Assembly: GCA_019247075.1 (NCBI GenBank)
Contig: JAFAPR010000238.1
Coordinates: forward strand, 1-47,569
Reading direction: 5' to 3'
DNA from: Solirubrobacterales bacterium
GTDB lineage: Bacteria > Actinomycetota > Thermoleophilia > Solirubrobacterales > Solirubrobacteraceae
DNA: 47,569 nt
Shown here: in pieces, positions 16,378-25,296 of the stretch
Layout: each line of letters starts with the position of its first letter
How positions within the stretch are numbered: position 1 is the first letter of the stretch
Position numbers and translations under genes: made by a program
Notes under the pieces: model-generated
What the model was told of the DNA's origin: nothing
Database searches by the model: none
The model's input: only the letters and a program-made list of their open reading frames with translations

Positions 16378-17376
16378 CTACAGCTGTGCCGCAAGCTGGT
16401 CACGCAGAAAGCCGACGAGCTCCTCGTGGGCCATCCCGGTGGTGAACCCGGCGGCCTGGCGATGTCCTCCGCCCCCCTGGGCACGGGCGATCCGCGAGAC
16501 GTCCACGGTGCCGTCGGTGGCACGCAGCGAGACCTTGTGCAGCGGCCGACCGTCGCCCTCCTCCGTGCGCTCGCGGACCAGCGCGGCGACGAGCGTGCCG
16601 CGAACCGCGCGCAGCACATCGACGAGACCCTCCGAGTAGCTCGGCTCCGCGCCGGCGTCGGTGAAGTCTGCGGCGTCCAGGGCGGTCATGGTCAGCCTTC
16701 CGCCGTCGTAGCGCTCGATCTTCTCAAGCCCGCGCGCGAGCAGCGCCACTTTGGCGTAGGGGACGTCTTCGTAGACGCGCCGGGAGATCTCCTGCACGTC
16801 GACGCCCGCGTCGATCAACTCGGCGGCCATCACGTGGGCGCGGGGGCCGGTGTTCTCGTACATAAAGCGGCCGGTGTCGGTGATCAATCCCACGTACAGC
16901 GCTTCGGCGATCGTCGGGTCGGGCCGCACGTCGAGCTCATGCATTAGCTCCCACACGATCTCGGCCGTACACGAAGCCTCGGGGCGGACGTAGTTGATCG
17001 TGCCGAAGCGCGTGTTGTCGTGGTGGTGGTCGATGTTTACGATCTCGGCGCCTGGCCGCTGGAACACCCGCCCGGGGGTCCGGTCGGCGTTGCCGCAATC
17101 GAGGAACAAGATGGTCCGCTCCACCACGTCGTCGGGTGGCACGTCGATCAGGCGCGGGAGCGGGAGGAAGTCGTACTCCTCGGGCAGAGGGAAGTCGCTG
17201 GGGTCGATGAACATGAGGCTGTCCTGGCCGCGGGCGCTGAGAATCTCCTGCATGGCGATCAGCGAGCCAAGCGCATCTCCGTCGGGGTGCTCGTGGGTGA
17301 CGACCACGAACTTCTGCGCCCGGCGCAGCTCGGCCAGCACGTGCTCGCGGTCCGGGAGCGCGCCGTCTTCGCTCAT
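16378..17376 (-). CDS. nrnA: DHH/DHHA1 nano-RNase / pAp phosphatase
   Basis: 332 aa. Hydrolyses 2-5 nt RNAs and 3'-phosphoadenosine 5'-phosphate to finish RNA turnover. Metal-binding motifs are HEHPDGDALGS (Asp32, Asp34), FLDCGNADR (Asp93) and the DHH signature VNIDHHHD (116-118). The DHHA1 domain ends in GGGHRQAAGF. ATG at 17376 overlaps the rbfA stop by 4 bases (ATGA), so translation is coupled. Its place between rbfA and truB is the standard Gram-positive arrangement. Confidence 0.96.
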   Translation of the reverse strand: MSEDGALPDREHVLAELRRAQKFVVVTHEHPDGDALGSLIAMQEILSARGQDSLMFIDPSDFPLPEEYDFLPLPRLIDVPPDDVVERTILFLDCGNADRTPGRVFQRPGAEIVNIDHHHDNTRFGTINYVRPEASCTAEIVWELMHELDVRPDPTIAEALYVGLITDTGRFMYENTGPRAHVMAAELIDAGVDVQEISRRVYEDVPYAKVALLARGLEKIERYDGGRLTMTALDAADFTDAGAEPSYSEGLVDVLRAVRGTLVAALVRERTEEGDGRPLHKVSLRATDGTVDVSRIARAQGGGGHRQAAGFTTGMAHEELVGFLRDQLAAQL

Positions 17377-17726
17377 CCGGCGTCCTCCCGCCCGTGATGG
17401 TCGAGCATGCGCGTGATGCGCATGCCGCGGTCGATCGATTCGTCGTAGACGAAGGTGAGCGCCGGGGTGTGCTTGAGCTTGAGCTCGGTCGCGAGCAGCC
17501 CCTGGAGAAAGCCGTGAGCCGAGCGCAGCCCCGCGAGGGTCGCGTCTCTGGCCGCCTCGTCGCCCAGCACGCTCACGTACACGCGCGCGTGACGCAGGTC
17601 CGAGCTGGTCTTGACTCCGGTCACCGTCACAAATCCCACCCGCGGGTCGTGGAGCTGGGTGGCGATCCCGTCGCTGAGCACGGCTCGTAGCGCCTCGTCG
17701 ACTCGCCGCATGCGGCCGGAGCGCAT
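17373..17726 (-). CDS. rbfA: 30S ribosome-binding factor A
   Basis: 117 aa from ATG 17726, chosen because a strong GAGGAGG ribosome site lies about seven bases upstream; a longer frame to 17825 lacks similarity. A cold-shock KH-fold protein that helps 16S rRNA 5'-end processing and late 30S assembly. Family markers are MRRVDEALRAVLSD, DPRVGFVTVTGVKTSSDLRHARVYV and the C-terminal LKHTPALTFVYDESIDRGMRI (shown here in part). Followed by nrnA with an ATGA overlap. Confidence 0.96.
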   Translation of the reverse strand: MRSGRMRRVDEALRAVLSDGIATQLHDPRVGFVTVTGVKTSSDLRHARVYVSVLGDEAARDATLAGLRSAHGFLQGLLATELKLKHTPALTFVYDESIDRGMRITRMLDHHGREDAG

Positions 17727-17835
17727 CCTATTCCTCCTCGACTCGGTCAGAACGACCGAACGTGAAAGATAGCGGGAAGCCCGGGGGTAACGGGGACTTT
17801 CCGGCCTCTGCTGCCGCCTTACCACGCGCCCGCGC

Positions 17836-18150
17836 TCACCCGCGCAGCTCCTCCACCGAGGCGACGATCCGCTCGATCCGGACGCCGTCAGGAAACCTCC
17901 CTGAAAGCCACCGCTCGAGCCGGTCCGCCGCCTGGGTGACCGCGGCAGGGGACGCGCCGGTCAGCGCAGCGGTGAGAGCCGCCCTTTGCCATAGGTCCTG
18001 GTGGTCGATCTCCGCCACCGCGGCGCCTAGCCGGCGGTGGAGGATGGCCTTGATCGAGGAGAGCTCTTTGCGCTTGTGCTTGAGCGAGCCCGCCTCGGGA
18101 AAGTGGAGGTCGATCACCAGGACGGCGACAAAGCCGTCATTGCCAGACAC
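17836..18150 (-). CDS. ylxP: YlxP/DUF503 family protein
   Basis: 104 aa from GTG 18150, ten bases after the infB stop. A longer open frame upstream overlaps infB and is not credible. Conserved DUF503 pattern: VLVIDLHFPEAGSLKHKRK, SSIKAILHRRLGAAVAEI, DLWQRAALTAALTG and the C-terminal RIERIVASVEEL. Function is not firmly established; it is regularly found between infB and rbfA and is assumed to relate to ribosome biogenesis. A 109-base gap to rbfA contains only the rbfA ribosome site. Confidence 0.92.
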   Translation of the reverse strand: MSGNDGFVAVLVIDLHFPEAGSLKHKRKELSSIKAILHRRLGAAVAEIDHQDLWQRAALTAALTGASPAAVTQAADRLERWLSGRFPDGVRIERIVASVEELRG

Positions 18151-18160
18151 CGCTTTGGGG

Positions 18161-20596
18161 CTACGCGAGCTCGCGCTCTCGCAGGCGCGTGGTGTATGGC
18201 TCGAGCATGTCGCCCTCCTTGATGTCGGCGAAATCCTTGAGCACGATGCCGCAGTCGTAGCCGGCGCTGACTTCGCGGACGTCGTCGTTGAACCGCCTGA
18301 GGCTCGCCACCTCGCCGTCGTAGACCACCGTGCCATCGCGCACCAGCCGCACCTTGGAGCCGCGCGCAATCCTGCCCTCGAGCACATGCGCGCCAGCGAT
18401 CGCGCCCACCCGCGAGGCGCGGAAGACCCTGCGCACCTCCACGGTGCCCAGCACGTCCTCGATCTCCTCGGGGGCGAGCATCCCCTCCATGGCGCTGCGC
18501 AGTTCCTCGATCGCGCGGTAGATCACCGAGTAGTGGCGGATCTCGACACCCTCGCGGTCGGCCACGACGCGCGCATCGCCCACCGGTCTCACGCCAAAGG
18601 CGAGAATGATGGCGTCCGAAGCGGCCGCGAGCATCACGTCGGACTCGGTCACGCCGCCGACGGCGCCGCGAATCACGTTGACCGAGACCTCCTCCTGCGG
18701 CAGCTTTGCGATCTCGTCCTGTATCGCTTCCAGCGAGCCGGCCACGTCCGCCTTGATCACCAGGTTGAGCTCCTGCACGCCCTCCTTGAAAATGTCCTCG
18801 AGCGAGATCCGCTTGCCCGCGCGGCGCGCGAGAGACTCTGTCTTCAGCCGGGTGGCGCGTTCGGTGGCGAGGTGGCGGGCCCGGCGCTCGTGCTCGACCA
18901 CGCGCACGCGCTCTCCGGCCTCGGGCACCCCGTCGTACCCAAGCACTTCGACGGGCTCGCCGGGAAGCGCCTGGGCGACGCGGTTGCCGAGGAAGTCGTG
19001 CATCGCACGCACCCTGCCCCAGTGGGCACCGGCGACGAGTGCGTCACCGACCTCGAGCGTCCCTCGGCTGATCAGGATCGTGACCACGGGCCCGCGTCCT
19101 GGGTCGAGCTTGGACTCGATCACGGTACCCGAGGCGGGCGCGTCGGGATTGGCGCGCAGCTCCTCGACCTCGGCCATGAGGATGATCGTCTCCAGCAGGT
19201 CATCGAGGCCCTGCTTGGTCTTGGCCGACACCTCCACGAACTCGGTGTCTCCCCCCCACTCGACCGGCTGCAAGCCGAGGCTCGCCATCTGCGAGCGGAC
19301 GCGGTCGGGCTGGGCGCCCTCCTTATCGATCTTGTTGATGGCCACGAGCATCGGCACGGCGGCCTCCCGAGCGTGATCGATCGCCTCCTGGGTTTGAGGC
19401 TTCACGCCGTCGTCGGCGGCGACCACGATGACGGCGATATCAGTCACCTTGGCGCCGCGGGCGCGCATGGCGGTGAACGCTTCGTGGCCGGGCGTGTCGA
19501 TGAAGGTGACGGTCTTGTCGCCGTGATGCACCTGGTAGGCGCCGATGTGCTGGGTGATGCCGCCGGCCTCTCCGGCGGCGACCTCGGTCTCGCGGATCGC
19601 GTCGAGCAGCGAGGTCTTGCCGTGGTCGACGTGGCCCATGATCGTGACGACGGGGGGCCGCTCCACGAGCTCCTCATCGGCGTCGGCGAAGACAGGCTCC
19701 GTGACCGTCTCGTCTTCGGTGTGCACAAGCTCGACCTCTCGGTCGAACTCGGAGGCCAGCATCAGCACGGCCTCGTCGGAGAGCGTCTGGGTCAGCGTCT
19801 TGAGCTCCCCGAGCGCCATCAGCTTCTTCATCACCTCAGGCACCCCTACGTTCAGGTACTCGGCTACGTCCTTGACGGTCGAGCCGGAGTTGACGCGGAT
19901 CGCCGCCGGGCGGGTCGGCTCGGGCGCGGCTGCGGGCTGGGCCGCGGCCTCCTCGTCGTAGACACCGCGCCTGCGACGACCCCGTCGCTGGCGGCGAGGC
20001 GGCTGCACGGACGGGGCGGCGCCGCTCGGCGTTCGCCGGGACGCCTGGGAGTCGATCACCACCCGCCGGCGGGCGGGAGCGCTGCCGGGGGCCCGCTCGC
20101 CCTGCAGGGAGTCCCGCGTGGGGCGCTTGTACTGGCGGCCCGCCTCGGTGTCGGCCCGGGTTCGCCCTGCCTCTGCGCTCCCCGACGCACTCGCGTTCGC
20201 CGAGGGATCTGTGGCGGGCCGGGGCCGATCGGTGCGTGCGGGCGCGCCGGCGCCAGAGCGAGCTTGTTGGTCGCCGCCGGCGGCCTCGCGCTCCGCTGCG
20301 GGCGGGGCGCTCGCCGGCCGCGCGGCGGCCCTGCGGGTGGAAGGCTCGCGCGAGGCTTCGGCGCGGCTTGTGGCGGTGCGGGGGCGCTCCCGTGCAGGGG
20401 CGGTTGCGGGTTTGGCATCCGCGGCGCCGTCGCTGCCGCCGTCCTGCCTGCCGTCGTCGAGCACGCGCAGCGCGACCGACTCGTCGACCGAAGAGGACAC
20501 CGCTTTGACCTCGATGCCAGCCTCGCGAAGCCGCTCCAACACCGCTTTGGCGGAGATTCCCCTCTCCTTGGCGATCTCGTGTACGCGCTTGTTCAT
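18161..20596 (-). CDS. infB: Translation initiation factor IF-2
   Basis: 811 aa. GTPase that places initiator tRNA on the 30S subunit. N-terminal IF2_N helix bundle (1-40), a long low-complexity Arg/Ala/Pro linker (about 55-215) ending in the basic run [11 protein letters not shown], a second IF2_N (about 238-290), then the GTPase domain with G1 GHVDHGKT (321-328), DTPGHEAF and NKID. Domains II-IV follow to LRERELA. ATG at 20596, only 19 bases after nusA, leaving no room for the ylxR gene often found there. Secure identification. Confidence 0.98.
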   Translation of the reverse strand: MNKRVHEIAKERGISAKAVLERLREAGIEVKAVSSSVDESVALRVLDDGRQDGGSDGAADAKPATAPARERPRTATSRAEASREPSTRRAAARPASAPPAAEREAAGGDQQARSGAGAPARTDRPRPATDPSANASASGSAEAGRTRADTEAGRQYKRPTRDSLQGERAPGSAPARRRVVIDSQASRRTPSGAAPSVQPPRRQRRGRRRRGVYDEEAAAQPAAAPEPTRPAAIRVNSGSTVKDVAEYLNVGVPEVMKKLMALGELKTLTQTLSDEAVLMLASEFDREVELVHTEDETVTEPVFADADEELVERPPVVTIMGHVDHGKTSLLDAIRETEVAAGEAGGITQHIGAYQVHHGDKTVTFIDTPGHEAFTAMRARGAKVTDIAVIVVAADDGVKPQTQEAIDHAREAAVPMLVAINKIDKEGAQPDRVRSQMASLGLQPVEWGGDTEFVEVSAKTKQGLDDLLETIILMAEVEELRANPDAPASGTVIESKLDPGRGPVVTILISRGTLEVGDALVAGAHWGRVRAMHDFLGNRVAQALPGEPVEVLGYDGVPEAGERVRVVEHERRARHLATERATRLKTESLARRAGKRISLEDIFKEGVQELNLVIKADVAGSLEAIQDEIAKLPQEEVSVNVIRGAVGGVTESDVMLAAASDAIILAFGVRPVGDARVVADREGVEIRHYSVIYRAIEELRSAMEGMLAPEEIEDVLGTVEVRRVFRASRVGAIAGAHVLEGRIARGSKVRLVRDGTVVYDGEVASLRRFNDDVREVSAGYDCGIVLKDFADIKEGDMLEPYTTRLRERELA

Positions 20597-20615
20597 CTGC
20601 CCAGTCTAAGGTCGT

Positions 20616-21959
20616 CTACGGGGTGGCGCCTTCCGTGGAAGCCGCGCCTTCTGCGGGGGTGATGCCATCTGCCGGAGGCGTGGTCTCGCTCTGCGCGGGA
20701 GCTTCACCCTGGCGCTCCCCATCCTTGTGCTCGAGCGCCTGGTGAGCTTCAAGCCCGCAGTAGCGCGAGCCGGGGAGGGCCGCGTTGGGACAGCGCCGGC
20801 CGTTGGAGAGGATGGCTGCGCAGCGACCCTGGAGCTCCTCCTGCTCGTAGCCCCGCTCGGCCTCCTCGGCGGCGAACTCGGTCTCGGAGCGGATGTCGAT
20901 CCGCCACCCCGTCAGCCGCGCGGCGAGGCGAGCGTTCTGCCCCTCGCGTCCGATCGCGAGCGAGAGCTGGTCGTCGGGCACGATCACCGTGGCTTGCTTG
21001 CCGGCGTCGTCCACGAGCACCTCGCGGACGCGCGCAGGCGACAGCGCCTTGGCCACGAAGCGCGCGGGTTCGTCGTTGTACGGGATGATGTCGATCTTCT
21101 CGCCGCGCAGCTCGGAGACGACCATGCGCACCCGCGAACCGCGGGGTCCCACGCACGCTCCCACGGGGTCGACGCCGTCGACGTGCGAGACGACCGCGAT
21201 CTTGGACCGGTACCCGGGCTCCCTCGCCACGCCCGTGATCTCGACCAAGCCATCGGCGATCTCCGGCACCTCGAGCTCGAACAGCTGCTTGATCAGCTCA
21301 GGGTCACGACGCGAGACGATGATGCTCGGGCCCTTGGTCGAGTTGGAGACATCCTTGATCACCGCCTTGATCCGCTGGGAGTGGTCGTAGCGCTCGCCGT
21401 CCACCTGCTCCGACTTCGGGAGCAGGGCCTCGACCCGCTCGCGCAGCGCCACCAACGTGTAGCGCGAGTCGGACTGCTGCACGATGCCGGTGATCAGCTC
21501 GCCTACGCGGTCGCGGTACTCCTCGAACATCATGTCCCGCTCCGCCTCACGGATGCGCTGCAGGATTACCTGCTTGGCCGTCTGCGCGGCGATGCGGCCG
21601 AAGTCTTCGGGGGTGACATCCTCGACGTCGATCTGGTCCTCGTACTCCTTGAGCTTCTCGGGGTCGAGCTCGGGCTCGGGCGGCTCGCGCATCTCACCCG
21701 TCTCGGGATCGACCGTGGGCTCGGCGTCGAGGCTCGAGTCGAGCAGCACCTTCTCCTCGAGCTCGGGTGGGATCTTGAGCTCCCAAACGATGAAATCGCC
21801 GCTTGCACGGTCGATCTCGACACGCGCGTAGCGGGCGGCGCCGGGCGTCTTCTTGTACGCGGACAGGAGCGCGTCCTCAAGCGCCTCCATCAGCTTCTCA
21901 GCGGAAATGTTCTTCTCGGCGGCGAGGCCTCGTACGGCTTCGACGATCTCCTTGGACAT
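20616..21959 (-). CDS. nusA: Transcription termination/antitermination factor NusA with C-terminal Cys/His extension
   Basis: 447 aa. Binds RNA polymerase and controls pausing, termination and antitermination. N-terminal polymerase-binding domain with an acidic Pro/Glu insert (about 64-117), VTPEDFGRIAAQTAKQVI, S1 domain (about 152-220), KH1 (GACVGPRGSRVRMV) and KH2 (LAIGREGQNARLAARLTG). After the KH domains comes CAAILSNGRRC ... PGSRYC ... H (Cys380, Cys390, Cys401, His406), a pattern like a small zinc knuckle, then a Pro/Thr/Ala-rich disordered tail. The knuckle is not part of canonical NusA. ATG at 21959, six bases after rimP. Confidence 0.97.
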   Translation of the reverse strand: MSKEIVEAVRGLAAEKNISAEKLMEALEDALLSAYKKTPGAARYARVEIDRASGDFIVWELKIPPELEEKVLLDSSLDAEPTVDPETGEMREPPEPELDPEKLKEYEDQIDVEDVTPEDFGRIAAQTAKQVILQRIREAERDMMFEEYRDRVGELITGIVQQSDSRYTLVALRERVEALLPKSEQVDGERYDHSQRIKAVIKDVSNSTKGPSIIVSRRDPELIKQLFELEVPEIADGLVEITGVAREPGYRSKIAVVSHVDGVDPVGACVGPRGSRVRMVVSELRGEKIDIIPYNDEPARFVAKALSPARVREVLVDDAGKQATVIVPDDQLSLAIGREGQNARLAARLTGWRIDIRSETEFAAEEAERGYEQEELQGRCAAILSNGRRCPNAALPGSRYCGLEAHQALEHKDGERQGEAPAQSETTPPADGITPAEGAASTEGATP

Positions 21960-21964
21960 GTGCG

Positions 21965-22411
21965 TCAGTCTCCCGGAATGAGGTTGCAGCGAAAGATGTG
22001 TTCGTAGGGGAGCGTGACGACGCCGTCGCCCGCGGCCACAGTGATCTCCGCGTCCGAGGCGCCAACGAGCTCGCCGGTCAGGTTCCGGCGGCCGTGGGGG
22101 GATGCGCCGGCGACGTGTGGCCGGCCCGCCTCACGCAGCCGCACCCGGACCTTGCGCCCGCGGAAGCGGCGGTAGTGCTGGGGCTTGGTCAGCGGCCTGT
22201 CGGCGCCCGGCGAAGACACCTCGAGCGAGTACCGGTCGCGGTAGTCGTTGAGCCGCCCGGAAATGCGTTCGCACAGCGCGAGCGTCACGCCGTCCGGGTG
22301 ATCGATGAACAGACGTAGCGTCGCCCCCGAGACGACCTCAGCGAGCAGCACCTCCACCTCAGGCTCAACATCGGCGAGCCTGGTTTCGATGTCCGTCTGC
22401 AGTGCGCTCAC
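21965..22411 (-). CDS. rimP: Ribosome maturation factor RimP
   Basis: 148 aa from GTG 22411, selected because GGAGGAG lies immediately upstream at correct spacing; a TTG at 22426 would place that ribosome site inside the gene. Needed for 30S subunit maturation. N-terminal alpha/beta domain (TLRLFIDHPDGVTLALCE), the RLNDYRDRYSLEVSSPGADRP signature (seen here in part as YSLEVSSPG) and the C-terminal SH3-like domain (RVRLREAG, GELVGASDAEITV). First gene of the rimP-nusA-infB block, with an intrinsic terminator shortly upstream. Confidence 0.96.
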   Translation of the reverse strand: MSALQTDIETRLADVEPEVEVLLAEVVSGATLRLFIDHPDGVTLALCERISGRLNDYRDRYSLEVSSPGADRPLTKPQHYRRFRGRKVRVRLREAGRPHVAGASPHGRRNLTGELVGASDAEITVAAGDGVVTLPYEHIFRCNLIPGD

Positions 22412-22433
22412 GATCTCCTCCGACAAAACTCAC

Positions 22434-22456
22434 AAAAAAAGCGGGCATGCGCCCAC
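22434..22456 (-). terminator. Intrinsic terminator just upstream of rimP
   Basis: Read on the minus strand: GUGGGC (22456-22451), loop GCAU, GCCCGC (22446-22441), then seven U (22440-22434). Five GC or CG pairs plus one G-U form the stem. The U-run ends only 23 bases before the rimP GTG, so any normal promoter for rimP would lie upstream of the terminator. It may end transcription from the TPR gene, act as an attenuator for rimP-nusA-infB, or both. Confidence 0.75.
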
Positions 22457-22485
22457 TTCCGGTACTTCACCGGGAAGCGTCCCGG
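22456..22485 (-). other. Two mutually exclusive hairpins ahead of the rimP terminator
   Basis: Hairpin 1: CCGGGA-CGCU-UCCCGG (22485 to 22470), 6 bp. Hairpin 2: CUUC(C)CGGU-GAAGU-ACCGGAAG (22477 to 22456), 8 bp with one bulge. They share the segment CUUCCCGG, so only one can form at a time; hairpin 2 abuts the terminator stem. This resembles an attenuator layout, but no ligand or protein is indicated by the sequence. Confidence 0.45.
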
Positions 22486-22559
22486 CGCGGAAAAACCTCA
22501 CGCGGAGGGTAGCACCGGAACGCCGCCTCTGTCACCAGCCGAGCGTCGCTCCGCGTGCC

Positions 22560-22940
22560 TCAACTTCCGGCTTGCGCGGCGCGCGCGCGGGCGCGGTCGC
22601 GGTAGATGCGGTAGTCCCGGCGGCCGGGCTGCATACAGGCCGCCAGCGCCAGCGGCCGACGGGCTTCGGCGTGGCGTCCGAGGAGTTGGAGCGAGCGCCC
22701 CAGGCAGAAAAGGGCGAAGTCGTTCGTGGGGGCACGATCCACCACCGCCTGGAACTCGACGACCGCCTGCTCGTAGCGCTGGGCGCGGAACAGCGCGCGA
22801 CCGAGCGCCTCGCGGATCGAGGTCTTGTCCGGCGCCAGATCGCGGGCTCGCGACAGCGGCACGGTCGCCTGATGGTTGTGGCCCGCCTCCAGCAGCTCCG
22901 TCCCCCGCTGGAAGAGCTCATACACGTCGTCTCGGTCCAT
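22560..22940 (-). CDS. Tetratricopeptide-repeat protein
   Basis: 126 aa from ATG 22940 (MDRDDVYELFQRG), ten bases after the transglutaminase stop; longer upstream reading overlaps that gene. About three TPR units fill the protein: YELFQRGTELLEAGHNHQAT, SIREALGRALFRAQRYEQAV and FALFCLGRSLQLLGRHAEAR. The end is basic (YRIYRDRARARAAQAGS). Soluble, with no signal or membrane segment. TPR proteins are scaffolds; here it is the last gene of the MoxR/DUF58/transglutaminase group and may assemble with them, which is inference from position. The 148 bases to the rimP start contain the hairpins and terminator. Confidence 0.85.
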   Translation of the reverse strand: MDRDDVYELFQRGTELLEAGHNHQATVPLSRARDLAPDKTSIREALGRALFRAQRYEQAVVEFQAVVDRAPTNDFALFCLGRSLQLLGRHAEARRPLALAACMQPGRRDYRIYRDRARARAAQAGS

Positions 22941-22950
22941 CGCGTCCAGT

Positions 22951-25296
22951 TTAGGTGGCCCGCTCCCGATGAGCGCGCCGCCGCGGAGGCAGCGCCCACC
23001 ACGCCCGGATCCACCCCGTCGGCCCCAGGCCCGCGGCGAGCTGCGCCCGCAGGGCACGCCGCTCTGTGCCAGTGGGAAGCTCTCCGTCCACGCCGTAGCG
23101 AGCGAGTCGTAGCCGCCGGAGGTAGCCGGCGGCAGCTGGAGATTCGCGGAACCGATGCTCGAGCGCGCGCAATGTCACTCCATCCCCAGCCGGCCGTCCG
23201 CAGCGCGCAAGCGCCCGCTCGAGCTCGCCGATGAGCTGCTCGGGGGTGTGCCGGCCGCCGCGCAGCCAAACGGCGGCCGCCGTCGCCAACAGCGCCAGCC
23301 CGAGCGCCGGCAGCAGAATCAGCCACAGCCCCGCGGCGCCCGAACGCAGCGCGGCGCGCCTCCGTCCCGCCGCGCCCCCGGTGGAGGCGTTGCGCCGGGC
23401 GGTCACGTGCGTCGCCGAATGCCCTTGGCCGGCGCGGACCGACAACGGGCTGCCCTGGTCGGCAATCGCCGGGGCACTCGGCGGAGTGGGGTTGAACCGC
23501 ACCCATCCGTAGTGGGGGAACCACGCCTCGACCCACGCATGGGCGTTGCGGTCCGAGACGAGGTAGGTGCGCGTGGGGGGGTTGTAGAAGCCTGTCGTGA
23601 ACCCCGTCGACACTCGCGCGGGTATGCCTCCCAAGCGCAGCAGCAGCGCCATCGCGCCGGCGAACTGCTGGCAGTAGCCTCGCCGATCGCCAAACAGGAA
23701 GCTCATCAGCGGGTACCGATGCGAGGCGGTGTGTTCGTCGTAGCTGAACCCGTTCGCCGGCGACAGGTACTGCTGCACCGCGGTGACGAAGGCGTAGGGC
23801 GTCGGGGCACTGGCGGCCAGCGAGCCGGCAAGCGCGTACGCGCGGGCGTAGGGCGACTGGCGCAGTAGCTGCCCGCCGATCGGCCCGTACGGCTCCGCCA
23901 GGTTGAGCACGAGACCCGACGAGTGAAACGGGGGCAACTCGACCTGGGGCTTGCCGTAGGCGGCGCTCTCGGAGGGCAGGTCCACCACCCGATAATCGGC
24001 CAGCGGCGCGTCGGGATAGGCCCGCGCGGGGATCGCCTGAAGCTGCGCCGGCGAGGGACGGGGAGAGTAGGTGGAGACGGTATACGACGCGCCCGGTGCG
24101 AGGGGGGCGCTGGCGGTCCAGGTGCCACTGCTCTCGCCGGGGAGCACGACGGCGTCCACGTGCGCCGGCCGGCGGGAGTAACCCGCCGCGATCACCGCCG
24201 TAGTGCGCATCGCCTGCATCGTGACGGTGATCGTCTGCGACCACCGGCGCACGGCCTGCGGCGTCGGCGCGGACGGCGACGCGGTGATCGGCCCCGAGCC
24301 CTGGCTCCAGCCGAAGCCGTCGAACACGTCCAGGTTCTCGGCCTTCCAGTAGTCGGGATGGCGCGCCTTGACGGTCATCACGGTGCGGTCGTCGCGGGGC
24401 CAGTTGTAGGGGCCGTAGCGCTGCGTCCAATCGAAGGTCTCCACATGGCCTGGCGAAAACGGACCGGCCAGTGACCGGTAGTTCAGCCAGGGCCGGTGGC
24501 CACCGAACGCGGGGGCGAGCGCCGTCGCGAGCACCGCGGCGAGGCCGATGACGGCGATCGCCCCGCCCGAGCGCCGCGAGACCACCCGCTCCCCCCACAT
24601 GAACGCGGCCACCAACGCGAATAGCAGCAGCCCCTGGAGATACGGAAACTGGGGATGCATTACCCGCGCCGGGATCACCGCCAGCGCGGCAAGCTGAAGG
24701 GCCGCCGCGGCGCGTCGCGCCTCCGAGGGCGAGCGAGTGCAGATCGTGAGCGCCGCGCAGAGCAACAGCAGTCCTGCGCCCAGCGACATCACGATCCGCA
24801 CCCACGGGTTGACGCCGAGGTAGGGGAGGAGCAGGCCGGGGAACGACGAGAGGCCCTCTTGCACTCCCCGGGCGATCACGGCGACGCGCACGCCGTAGAG
24901 CCAGGCGACCGGGATCCCGGCGAGCGCCAGCATCGCACAAAGCGACAAGAGGCAGAAGAAGGCGACCAGCGCGCGCCGCCACCAGCCGCGGGCCATCCAG
25001 CTGACCCGGTTCCAACCCTCGTACCACGCCCGCTCGGTGAGCGCCGGCAGGGCAAAGGTTCCCAGCGCAGCGATGGCCACCGCTAGCACGAGCATCCCGG
25101 CTAGCCGCATTCCCGGAGCCGGCTTGGTCAAAGTCGCCCACCGCAGCACCCCGTAGAGGGCGAGCGCGGCGAAGGTGATCAGGCGAACCGCGGGACGGCC
25201 GGCGGTTGGGACGCTCCGCAGCCCCGAATGCGGGAGCGTCCTCGCGCCGGTGAGCGCGGGCGGGGCCGACCCCGATGCGCGCTGGAGTGCGCTCAT
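22951..25296 (-). CDS. TgpA-type membrane transglutaminase-like protein
   Basis: 781 aa. N-terminal half has about seven hydrophobic helices (residues 37-265, DUF3488/TgpA_N), then a long external region. The transglutaminase core (about 500-605) has Cys542 in RRGYCQQFAGAMALLLR and His586 in RNAHAWVEAWFP; the third catalytic position, normally Asp or Glu, is Asn602 in VRFNPTPP. A last membrane helix (about 655-677) precedes a cytoplasmic DUF4129-like tail. Such proteins act at the cell surface, possibly as proteases or crosslinkers; substrates are unknown. ATG start overlaps the DUF58 stop by 4 bases (ATGA). It works presumably with MoxR and DUF58 encoded upstream. Confidence 0.93.
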   Translation of the reverse strand: MSALQRASGSAPPALTGARTLPHSGLRSVPTAGRPAVRLITFAALALYGVLRWATLTKPAPGMRLAGMLVLAVAIAALGTFALPALTERAWYEGWNRVSWMARGWWRRALVAFFCLLSLCAMLALAGIPVAWLYGVRVAVIARGVQEGLSSFPGLLLPYLGVNPWVRIVMSLGAGLLLLCAALTICTRSPSEARRAAAALQLAALAVIPARVMHPQFPYLQGLLLFALVAAFMWGERVVSRRSGGAIAVIGLAAVLATALAPAFGGHRPWLNYRSLAGPFSPGHVETFDWTQRYGPYNWPRDDRTVMTVKARHPDYWKAENLDVFDGFGWSQGSGPITASPSAPTPQAVRRWSQTITVTMQAMRTTAVIAAGYSRRPAHVDAVVLPGESSGTWTASAPLAPGASYTVSTYSPRPSPAQLQAIPARAYPDAPLADYRVVDLPSESAAYGKPQVELPPFHSSGLVLNLAEPYGPIGGQLLRQSPYARAYALAGSLAASAPTPYAFVTAVQQYLSPANGFSYDEHTASHRYPLMSFLFGDRRGYCQQFAGAMALLLRLGGIPARVSTGFTTGFYNPPTRTYLVSDRNAHAWVEAWFPHYGWVRFNPTPPSAPAIADQGSPLSVRAGQGHSATHVTARRNASTGGAAGRRRAALRSGAAGLWLILLPALGLALLATAAAVWLRGGRHTPEQLIGELERALARCGRPAGDGVTLRALEHRFRESPAAAGYLRRLRLARYGVDGELPTGTERRALRAQLAAGLGPTGWIRAWWALPPRRRAHRERAT

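Noticed and set aside
17762-20662. 966-codon plus-strand open frame opposite infB
   Set aside because: It mirrors IF-2 coding sequence and has low-complexity Gly/Arg/Leu composition with no domain pattern.
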